From Paenibacillus hunanensis (lineage in GTDB: Bacteria > Bacillota > Bacilli > Paenibacillales > Paenibacillaceae), in contig NZ_BMMB01000001.1 of NCBI RefSeq assembly GCF_014645615.1, forward strand, positions 62,001 to 126,000: 64,000 bases of DNA, given 5' to 3'. This document shows positions 44,362 to 52,960 of this stretch, in pieces; positions within the stretch are counted from its first letter, which is position 1; every line of letters starts with the position of its first letter. The notes under the pieces were generated by a model that had not been told where the DNA came from, ran no database searches, and saw only the letters and a list, made by a program, of their open reading frames with translations. Made by a program: the position numbers and the translations under genes.

Positions 44362-45306
44362 ATGATCGGATATATTGGCAGACGCTTGCTAGCAGTCGTA
44401 CCGATTGTTTTACTTGCGACACTGGTGACGTTTGCACTTATTCATATTTCTCCGGTTGATCCAGCAGAGGCGTATTTAACTGCCGCGCATATTTATCCGA
44501 CCGAAGAAGTGCTAGCTCAAAAGCGGCATGAATTTGGATTGGATCAGCCTCTCATTGTGCAGTATGTGCACACGCTAGGACGACTGGTTCAGCTTGATTT
44601 TGGTACATCATATTTGACGAATCAGCCCGTGTGGGAGGAAATTGTATCTCGCTTTCCAGCAACGGCGGAGCTGGCGTTATCCAGCATTTTACTCTCGATT
44701 GTCGTTAGTGTGCCGCTCGGCATTGCTGCGGCAGTATATCGGAATGGCTGGATCGATATGCTCAGCCGTATCATTGCCTATCTGGGTGCATCAATTCCGC
44801 AATTCTGGCTCGGCTATCTGCTGATCTTCTTTTTTGCTGTCAAGCTGGATTGGCTTCCGGTTGAAGGACGCGGCGATTGGACGAATCTGGTGCTGCCGAC
44901 GATCACGCTATCGCTCGTATTGATCGCATTGTATACACGCTTGTTGCGTGCTAGCATGCTGGATCAGATGCAGGCAACGTATGTTCAATACGGACGAATG
45001 CGCGGCTTGCACGAGCGCACGATTATGCTGAGACATGTACTGAAAATGGCACTGATGCCGCTGATTAGCAGCATTGGTATGAATGTAGGGCGATTGCTGA
45101 CAGGAACGATTATCGTGGAGCAGGTATTTTCGTGGCCAGGTCTGGGGCGTTATTTTGTGGAAGCGATCTTCAATCGGGATATTCCCGTTATCCAGTGCTA
45201 CGTGCTGCTGGCGGCATGCCTATTTATTATTTGTAATCTGCTGGTTGATCTCATCCAGCTATGGATGGATCCACGAATTTCTTTGAAGGGACAGACGGAG
45301 CAGTGA
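44362..45306 (+). CDS. nikB: Nickel/peptide ABC permease, NikB-like
   Basis: ATG 44362 follows AGGAGGG; a farther ATG-like start at 44263 has no site. The 314-residue protein has six membrane helices, the N-terminal GRRLLAVVPIVLLATLVTFALIHISPVDPAE of Dpp/Nik B permeases and the EAA-type loop around RASMLDQMQATYVQYGRMRGL. It pairs with NikC. Confidence 0.85.
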   Translation: MIGYIGRRLLAVVPIVLLATLVTFALIHISPVDPAEAYLTAAHIYPTEEVLAQKRHEFGLDQPLIVQYVHTLGRLVQLDFGTSYLTNQPVWEEIVSRFPATAELALSSILLSIVVSVPLGIAAAVYRNGWIDMLSRIIAYLGASIPQFWLGYLLIFFFAVKLDWLPVEGRGDWTNLVLPTITLSLVLIALYTRLLRASMLDQMQATYVQYGRMRGLHERTIMLRHVLKMALMPLISSIGMNVGRLLTGTIIVEQVFSWPGLGRYFVEAIFNRDIPVIQCYVLLAACLFIICNLLVDLIQLWMDPRISLKGQTEQ

Positions 45307-46133
45307 GAGAAAAATGGACGTTCGCAAGCTATGAAAACATCACCATTCGTATCTGTACACTGCTGCTTGTGCTGTTATTTGCGGCAGCTTTGCTAGCGCC
45401 GTGGCTGGCACCGCATGATCCGGTGAAGGTTGATCTGCTGCATAAGCTGGAGGCACCTTCGACAGCGCACTGGCTCGGTACGGATCATCTGGGCAGAGAT
45501 ACATTATCCCGTTTATTGTATGGATCACAGGTATCGCTGGGCTTTGCGCTTGTTATTTTTATCGTATCGGTCGGGGTTGGCTTGATCGTAGGTGCGATTG
45601 CTGGCTATGTAGGTGGCTGGATAGATAGTGTGCTGATGCGCTTCTGTGAAGGGGTGATGGCATTTCCACATCTGGTGCTGGTGCTTGGAGTGGTCGGTAT
45701 ATTTGGCCCCGGCTTATTGCAGATTCTGCTCGCCCTGCTGCTGGTGCAGTGGGTAGCGTATGCGCGCATTTGCCGCAATATGGTCGTGAGCTTGAAGCAG
45801 CAGAGCTTTATCGCGGCGGCACGCATTAGCGGTTCATCGACATGGAGTATTATTCGCACGCATATCATTCCGAATGTGCAGCGACCGATTCTGGTCGTCG
45901 GTACACTGGAAATGGGCTGGGCGATTATGGATATCTCGGCATTGTCCTTTCTCGGTCTTGGCGTACAGCCGCCACAGGCAGAATGGGGAGCGATGATTCA
46001 TGAGGGAACGGCGTATATTCGCAGTCATCCAGAGCTGATGATCTATCCGGGGCTGCTCATTTTAATCGTTGTTGTCCTATTTAATCTACTAGGTGAAGCG
46101 TTATCTACCAAATATGGAATCGAACGATGCTAA
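45303..46133 (+). CDS. nikC: Nickel/peptide ABC permease, NikC-like
   Basis: A GTG at 45303 overlaps the nikB stop as GTGA with GGAG just upstream; an ATG at 45261 inside nikB is less likely. The 276-residue product has about six helices, HWLGTDHLGRDTLSRLLYGSQVSL typical of Dpp/Nik C permeases, and FIAAARISGSSTWSIIRTHIIPN as the coupling loop. It completes the membrane pore. Confidence 0.83.
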   Translation: MREKWTFASYENITIRICTLLLVLLFAAALLAPWLAPHDPVKVDLLHKLEAPSTAHWLGTDHLGRDTLSRLLYGSQVSLGFALVIFIVSVGVGLIVGAIAGYVGGWIDSVLMRFCEGVMAFPHLVLVLGVVGIFGPGLLQILLALLLVQWVAYARICRNMVVSLKQQSFIAAARISGSSTWSIIRTHIIPNVQRPILVVGTLEMGWAIMDISALSFLGLGVQPPQAEWGAMIHEGTAYIRSHPELMIYPGLLILIVVVLFNLLGEALSTKYGIERC

Positions 46134-46153
46134 TCGCTGGAAAGGAGTTACAC

Positions 46154-47030
<877 letters not shown>

Positions 47031-47038
<8 letters not shown>

Positions 47039-47837
47039 TGTATCGCAGGTGAGTCATAGCTATGCAGCGGGTGGAAGGCTATGGCGTAAGCCAGCTATTC
47101 CGGTGCTACAGGACATTTCCTTCACGCTGGAGCCGGGCATGTGTCTGGGCTTGCTTGGTGTGAGTGGTACAGGCAAGAGCACGCTGGGCAAAATCATTCT
47201 TGGCTTACAGCGTCCAACTGCTGGACGGGTTTCCTTTGCTGGTCAGGATTGGTATGCTCGTGATCGGCGCGCACGGCATCACATGCGGCGCGAGGTGCAG
47301 GCGGTATTTCAGGACTGCTATTCGGCAGTGAATCCGCTTATGAGTGCAGGCCAGATTATCGGCGAGCCGTTGCGTAACTATGAGCGATTGAGTGCACTGG
47401 AGCAGAAGCGCCGCGTTGCTGAGCTGCTGGAGCAGGTGGGCCTGCAAGCGTCTGATGCGGATAAGCGCCCAGCAGCGTTTAGTGGTGGACAGCTACAACG
47501 GATCAATATCGCACGAGCAATCGCTCTGCGTCCGAAGCTGATCGTGCTGGATGAAGCGATTAGCAGTCTGGATATGGTGAACCAGACGCAAATTCTAACG
47601 CTACTATCTCAGCTACGTGCTGATTATGGAATGTCCTATCTATTTATTACGCATCATATTCAGGCTGCATTAACGATTAGCGACCGCATGCTGGTGATGG
47701 ATAAGGGACAGATTGTATGCACTGCTGATTCGGCAGCTGCACTGATGAGTTCGCCACATCCGGCTGTACAGCAGCTTATCGCTGCACGCTTGCCGGAGCA
47801 TCCGAGTCAGCGTCTGGATTGGAGCAGTGAAACTTGA
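47031..47837 (+). CDS. nikE: Nickel/peptide ABC ATPase 2, NikE-like
   Basis: A 268-residue ATPase starting at ATG 47031 behind GGGAGGGAG and overlapping nikD. Walker A GVSGTGKST, signature FSGGQLQRINIA, Walker B LIVLDEAISSLD and H-loop ITHH are present. With NikD it drives import. The terminator at 47903 ends the operon. Confidence 0.87.
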
Positions 47838-47902
47838 GGGGCGTGGATGACGCTGGCATCGATCATCTTGTGGCGCTATGTATCAAAATAAACAAGCAAA
47901 CA

Positions 47903-47949
47903 AGCAGTCGCTTTGTTCCGCTATGAGCGGATACGAACGGCTGCTTTTT
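47903..47949 (+). terminator. Rho-independent terminator of the nik-like operon
   Basis: AGCAGTCG pairs with CGGCTGCT (one wobble), with an inner CCGCT/AGCGG helix, followed by TTTTTG. Confidence 0.8.
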
Positions 47950-48072
47950 GACATACGGATATTATTGCTCTCAAATACATATAAAGCGTTTTCTTAAAAC
48001 CTGATTTGCGTTATATTAAATGTTGTTCCACACGCAGGATGTTAACATCAGGAGCTGAAGGGAAGGGCTTGT

Positions 48073-49239
48073 ATGCGCAAGATGCTATGGATCTACATTA
48101 CGCTGGTCGTAGCCTTGATCATTTATATTGTACAGTATCAGGTGCAGGAATCGTCCTCTGCCTGGAGTGAGCAGGGGATGAAGGGAGATATTAACGAAAA
48201 ATATATGATGATCACGTTCCAATCGGGCATTGAATATTGGAAAAGTGGATTAAAAGGCTTTGAGGATGCTGCCGAGGCGCTGGACGTATCGGTCGAGTAT
48301 CAAGGCTCTACCCGCTATGATGCGCGCGAGCAAGCGATGATCGTCGAGCAAGCAATCGCGAAAAAGCCTGCTGGCATTGCGATCTCAGCTATCGATTCGC
48401 CGCTGCTCGTACAGGCGGTGAACAAGGCGGTCGATCAGGGGATTCCGGTCGTGATGTTCGATGCAGAAGCACCGGGTAGCCGCTCGTATTCATTCCTCGC
48501 TACCGATAACCAGAATGCCGGCAGCATCGCAGCCGAGCAAATGGCGACCCGAATCGGCAATAGTGGACAGATCGCAATTATTACACTGGCGAATCAGCAA
48601 AATCATAAAGATCGGACGGCTGGATTCGAGCAGCGGATTCGGCAGAGCTATCCAGGTATGAAGATCGTTGCTGTCAAAAATGACGAGGGCGATGCCGTGT
48701 TAGCACAGCAGCAGACGAGCGAGCTGCTCAAGACGTATCCCAAGCTGAAAGGTATATTCATTACCGAGGCAACAGGAGCCTATGGCGTAGGCTCGGCAGT
48801 AGAGCAATGGATGCAAGGACAGGCACAGACGAATGGATCAGGCAGCAGCGCTGCCGCTAGCTCTAACGACAATGCCAGTGCAGCTAACGAGCAAGTGGCT
48901 ACGAATCAGGCAGCGGAATCAGAGGTGCAGTCGACCAATCAGCCCGTCACTCAGCCTGCTGCATCATCATCAGCTACTTCAACCAAGCCCGTCATTATTA
49001 GCTTTGATACGAATAAAGAAACACTCGATATGATCCAGACTGGGACGATTGATGCGACGATTGCGCAGGGTACATGGAATATGGGCTACTGGTCACTGCA
49101 ATATCTATTCCATCTGCATCATGGGCTGACCGTACCTGCACCCTCACTGAGCGGTATCGTATCCCCCGTTCCGGTTCGAGTCGATACTGGAGTTTCCGTG
49201 GTGACGAAAGATAATGTGAGCGATTATTATGCCAAATAA
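48073..49239 (+). CDS. Membrane-anchored sugar-binding sensor protein with disordered insert
   Basis: A 388-residue protein with an uncleaved-type N-terminal anchor (residues 4-22) and a ribose-binding-type (Peripla_BP_4) fold: FQSGIEYWKSGLKGFEDAA, ARQA-like hinge, GIAISAIDSPLLVQAVNKAVDQGIPVVMFD. The second lobe is split by a Ser/Ala/Asn/Gln/Thr-rich stretch of about 55 residues (251-305); the fold resumes at KPVIISFDTNKETLDMI. It overlaps a YesM kinase gene, so it most likely presents a sugar signal to that kinase, as XylFII does for LytS in clostridia. No transporter genes are adjacent. Confidence 0.78.
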   Translation: MRKMLWIYITLVVALIIYIVQYQVQESSSAWSEQGMKGDINEKYMMITFQSGIEYWKSGLKGFEDAAEALDVSVEYQGSTRYDAREQAMIVEQAIAKKPAGIAISAIDSPLLVQAVNKAVDQGIPVVMFDAEAPGSRSYSFLATDNQNAGSIAAEQMATRIGNSGQIAIITLANQQNHKDRTAGFEQRIRQSYPGMKIVAVKNDEGDAVLAQQQTSELLKTYPKLKGIFITEATGAYGVGSAVEQWMQGQAQTNGSGSSAAASSNDNASAANEQVATNQAAESEVQSTNQPVTQPAASSSATSTKPVIISFDTNKETLDMIQTGTIDATIAQGTWNMGYWSLQYLFHLHHGLTVPAPSLSGIVSPVPVRVDTGVSVVTKDNVSDYYAK

Positions 49240-51172
49240 GCCAGGCATGATTGAACGGCTGCGCCGCTGGCTACGTCAGGATTGGCGCCAGTATCATCCG
49301 CATCATCTACCCCTGCGCGACCAGCTGATTGCTCTATTTTTACTGGTCGGCATCTTACCAGCAATTCTGCTTGGTGTGATGGTGAATTGGACATCGGATC
49401 GTATTATTGAAAATCAGGTGACCGACAATACGCTCCAGCTGATCGGTAAAGTGAACCAGACGCTGGATACGTATATGGAGCATATGCAGAGCATTACGTA
49501 TCTGATCGGCTTTGATCCGACAGTAGAGGAGTTTATGTCGGCGAACTCGACTGCGAATCCGCGTAATTTGAGCGATGCCGAGCCAGAGGATGGAACGATA
49601 ACTGAGGGATTATCCGGCACGTCAGTGTATCGGATCAGACAGTTTCTACAGGGCTTTACAACCGTCTATCCTGAAATCGCAGGCATGCTCGTGGTGAACC
49701 GGAATGGTGACTATATTAGTAATGAAATGTATGCACGCGATGCTACTCGCAGCTTGACCGAAGAGCAGTGGTACAAGGATGCGGCAGCAAAGCAGGGCTT
49801 GTTTACGATTGTTGGGCATCCAACCGGACGCAATGTGACCAGTCATACGAATTATTTGGACAGCGAAGTGATCTCTGTGGCGCGCGCACTGAATGACCCA
49901 CGTACTGGCAAAGTAACAGGTGTGGTGTTGATCGATCTGAAGCTGCGCGTGATCGCACAGGCTGCTAAGGATGTGCGACTTGGTAAAACCGGCTATCTGA
50001 TGGTCACCGACGCAGTCGGGCAGCCGATCTATGCACCGAAGGGGCCGTTAGAGCAGGCTATGCCCGCCCGTCTTGCCGCTTCATTGACCGGAGCCAAGCA
50101 ATCGGTCTTTACCGGTGAACTGGAAGGACAGCAGGTGCAACTTGTGTATACGACATCCGACTATACAGGCTGGAAAACGGTCGGTGTATTCCGTCTTAGC
50201 GAGTCGGTAGCCGAATCAAGGGCGATTCGCTTTTATGTGGTGATCTTTTTGTTTATCGTCTGCTTTGTCGGATTGACCGCATCGTATGGGTTGTCGCAAT
50301 CGATCTCGCGTCCGATTCATCGCCTGTCTGCGCTAATGCAAAAAGCAGAGGCGGGTGATATGACCGCTCGTTATATGAATGATCGGCGAGACGAGGTCGG
50401 TATGCTGGGACGTAGCTTCAACCGGATGATCAATGAAATTCGCAATCTGATGAAGCTTAATCTACGGCAGGAGCAGCAAAAGCGTTCTGCCGAGCTGCGC
50501 AGTCTACAGGCGCATATACGTCCGCATTTTCTGTACAATACGCTCGATACGATTCAGTGGATGGCTCGTAAAAAGGGAGCGGAAGATATCTCCGAGCTAG
50601 TTGGCTCGTTATCCCGTCTGTTCCGCATCGGACTCAGTGGTGGGAGCGATATTATTCGACTGGCAGAGGAAGAGGAGCATATCCGTAGCTATTTGCAAAT
50701 TCAGCAGACTCGTTATGCAGGCAAGCTGCATTATACGATGGATATCGATGAATCACTGCATGACGTGTATGTGATCAAGCTTCTGTTACAGCCGCTGGTG
50801 GAAAATGCGATCTATCATGGGATTCGTGCACGGCGTGGGCCGGGCATGATCACGATCTCGGCACGGCAGCAGGATGATCTGATTGTCTATACGGTTACCG
50901 ATGATGGGGCAGGCATTACCGATGAACGACTGGCAGAGCTAGAGGCGCAGCTACAGCAGCCGCTGACTACACTGGAAAGTCGTGGGCCAGAGCCAGCCGG
51001 AAGCTATGGCTTACTGAATATTCAGGCGCGTATTCATCTTGCTTATGGCACGCGTTATGGGCTGACACTGCGGCGCGTGCCAGAGGGAGGGACAGCGGTG
51101 ATGGTGACTCAGCCGATATTGCGTCAGTTCCCGGCAGCGCTAATCCGTCAGGAGGAGGAGCATCATGAATGA
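49229..51172 (+). CDS. Sensor histidine kinase, YesM/LytS type
   Basis: A 647-residue kinase overlapping the sensor gene by 11 bp. It has a membrane helix (about 28-50), a dCache-like extracytoplasmic domain (50-320), a second helix and a HAMP domain, then the His_kinase core RPHFLYNTLDTIQWM with the phospho-acceptor His in HFLYN, and HATPase motifs QPLVENAIYHGI and DDGAGI. It phosphorylates the response regulator encoded next. The partner binding protein upstream probably gives the signal. Confidence 0.87.
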   Translation: MPNKPGMIERLRRWLRQDWRQYHPHHLPLRDQLIALFLLVGILPAILLGVMVNWTSDRIIENQVTDNTLQLIGKVNQTLDTYMEHMQSITYLIGFDPTVEEFMSANSTANPRNLSDAEPEDGTITEGLSGTSVYRIRQFLQGFTTVYPEIAGMLVVNRNGDYISNEMYARDATRSLTEEQWYKDAAAKQGLFTIVGHPTGRNVTSHTNYLDSEVISVARALNDPRTGKVTGVVLIDLKLRVIAQAAKDVRLGKTGYLMVTDAVGQPIYAPKGPLEQAMPARLAASLTGAKQSVFTGELEGQQVQLVYTTSDYTGWKTVGVFRLSESVAESRAIRFYVVIFLFIVCFVGLTASYGLSQSISRPIHRLSALMQKAEAGDMTARYMNDRRDEVGMLGRSFNRMINEIRNLMKLNLRQEQQKRSAELRSLQAHIRPHFLYNTLDTIQWMARKKGAEDISELVGSLSRLFRIGLSGGSDIIRLAEEEEHIRSYLQIQQTRYAGKLHYTMDIDESLHDVYVIKLLLQPLVENAIYHGIRARRGPGMITISARQQDDLIVYTVTDDGAGITDERLAELEAQLQQPLTTLESRGPEPAGSYGLLNIQARIHLAYGTRYGLTLRRVPEGGTAVMVTQPILRQFPAALIRQEEEHHE

Positions 51173-52550
51173 AGCATTAAAGGTTATGATTGCTGATGAT
51201 GAGTTTATTATTCGCGAAGGAATAAGGGCATCGGTAGATTGGGATGCGCTGGGCATGGTTGTCGTAGCAGAGGCGGAGGATGGAGAGGAAGCGCTGGAGC
51301 TGGCGTTACAGCAGCCTGTGCATATTTTGCTGGTCGATATGAATATGCCGTTTATGGATGGCATTACGCTCATCAAGCGCATTCGCGAGGCGCAGCCGGA
51401 ATGTCGATTTGTCATCATTACCGGACATGATGAATTCAGCTATGCGCAGGAAGCGATTCGGCTCGGGGTAAAGGATTATATTCTCAAGCCCGTCGATCCA
51501 GCGCATCTGCGTAAGGTGCTAGTTCAGATTGCGACAGAGCTGACGGGAGACTGGCAGCAGGAGCGTTATTTGAAGCAGGCAACCGATCAGATTCAGCGCA
51601 ATATTCCGCTATTGCGCGAGCAATTTTGTCTGGACTGGCTGCATGGACGGTTATCCGAGCAGGAGATTGCGCATCAGCTACAATTTCTGGGCTTACCCGC
51701 TCAGCCACCGGCAGCATTACTACTGCTGCGCTGGTCGGGTATCGCGGAGGGACGACCACCGTTACAGGATAACGATCGTCAATTATTGCAGTTTGCGATT
51801 GGGAATATTGCCGCTGAGCTCGTACAGCATATTCCACTGGCAGTCTGCCGCGATCGATCGGGCTTGATTGTACTGTGTCTGTGGCGTCAGCCCGAGCATG
51901 ATCTGGCTGAACGAATCGTGGCAGCGGTGCGCGATTGTATTAGCTTGCATATTCAGGCACATGTGCAGCCTGTAGAGCAGGAGACGATGATCGAGGATCA
52001 TGAGCCGCTTCAAGCAGCTAATCTCACCAGTACTCCGTTCCATCGTTCTGCATCAATTAATGAAACCGAATTAACTGCTATGGCTAGACCTGTGAACAGT
52101 GAAGCGGAGCGGTCAGCCAAAGAAGCCCTGCATGAGCAGGAGATGCAAGCTGGGTTGCGTCTTGAAACGATTAGCTCGGTGTATACGACAGCCAAGCGAA
52201 TGCTGGATGGGCAGCTTCTACTATCGCCGCTCGTTCGTCGCGCACGCGCCTATATTCAGGAGCATTATGCCGATCCACAGCTCACACTGGAGTCACTGGC
52301 AGAGCATTTGCAGGTATCGCCAACGTATTTGAGCCGCACGATGAAACGGGAGCTAGGGCAGTCCTTTATCCACCTGCTGGTACATATGCGTATTCAGCAA
52401 GCAGCGCATTTGCTCGCAGATCGGGATTGTACCATTTTGGAGGTGGCAGAGCTGGTTGGATATGAGTCTCAGCACTATTTCAGCACGGCCTTTAAAAAGG
52501 TGATGGGCGTCGCGCCGAATCGATATCGGCGGGAAAAGGTTGCTCATTAA
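51165..52550 (+). CDS. Response regulator, YesN type (AraC output)
   Basis: A 461-residue regulator starting at ATG 51165 behind GGAGGAGG and overlapping the kinase gene by 8 bp. Receiver domain residues: Asp11, Asp12, phospho-acceptor Asp58 in LLVDMNMPFMDG, and Lys108 in LKPVD. A long linker (about 120-360) follows, then two AraC-type helix-turn-helix motifs: LTLESLAEHLQVSPTYLSR and EVAELVGYESQHYFSTAFKK. It should switch on sugar-use genes located elsewhere. Confidence 0.87.
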   Translation: MNEALKVMIADDEFIIREGIRASVDWDALGMVVVAEAEDGEEALELALQQPVHILLVDMNMPFMDGITLIKRIREAQPECRFVIITGHDEFSYAQEAIRLGVKDYILKPVDPAHLRKVLVQIATELTGDWQQERYLKQATDQIQRNIPLLREQFCLDWLHGRLSEQEIAHQLQFLGLPAQPPAALLLLRWSGIAEGRPPLQDNDRQLLQFAIGNIAAELVQHIPLAVCRDRSGLIVLCLWRQPEHDLAERIVAAVRDCISLHIQAHVQPVEQETMIEDHEPLQAANLTSTPFHRSASINETELTAMARPVNSEAERSAKEALHEQEMQAGLRLETISSVYTTAKRMLDGQLLLSPLVRRARAYIQEHYADPQLTLESLAEHLQVSPTYLSRTMKRELGQSFIHLLVHMRIQQAAHLLADRDCTILEVAELVGYESQHYFSTAFKKVMGVAPNRYRREKVAH

Positions 52551-52750
52551 TGGCTCGGATTGAACTCCTCTATGGTAGGTCAAACTGTTCCTATTGGCTT
52601 GCCAGCAAGCTGAGCTTATAGTATAGTAATGGACGATAACGACGAGCACATTGGTCGTCTATTTTTATCAGAACCCATACGATGCTATGGAATATGAGCG
52701 CGTCATGATACGCAGTGAAGCCTGCTTACAACTATATAATTGCAACACCG

Positions 52751-52790
52751 GAGGAGCCTGTCATCATAGGCTCCTCTTTGTCTTTTTTCG
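52751..52790 (+). terminator. Rho-independent terminator before mrp operon
   Basis: GAGGAGCCT pairs with AGGCTCCTC around 8 nt, followed by TTTGTCTTTTTT. It ends the sensor operon; a weaker GACGA/TCGTC hairpin lies near 52640. From 52791 to 52960 there is only the leader of mrpA. Confidence 0.82.
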
Positions 52791-52960
52791 GAATTCTGCC
52801 ATATCTCGTCATTTTGGCGCTTCATAATTCGTTAGGGTACATTTATGGGTACTATAAGATCATAGGCGTTGTTTTTCATCGTTGTGCGCGGTTGTATTAT
52901 GCAGGCAAGGACTGGGATTGCTTGCTGACTAACCTTTTGAATATGGGGGTGCTTAGGAGA

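Noticed and set aside
47980..47996. cre site before the sugar-sensor gene
   Set aside because: AAAGCGTTTTCTT resembles half a cre but has three or more mismatches to the consensus.
52715..52960. N-terminal extension of MrpA by 82 residues
   Set aside because: It includes a terminator, lacks a ribosome binding site at its start and does not look like the MrpA N-terminus, which begins at 52961.
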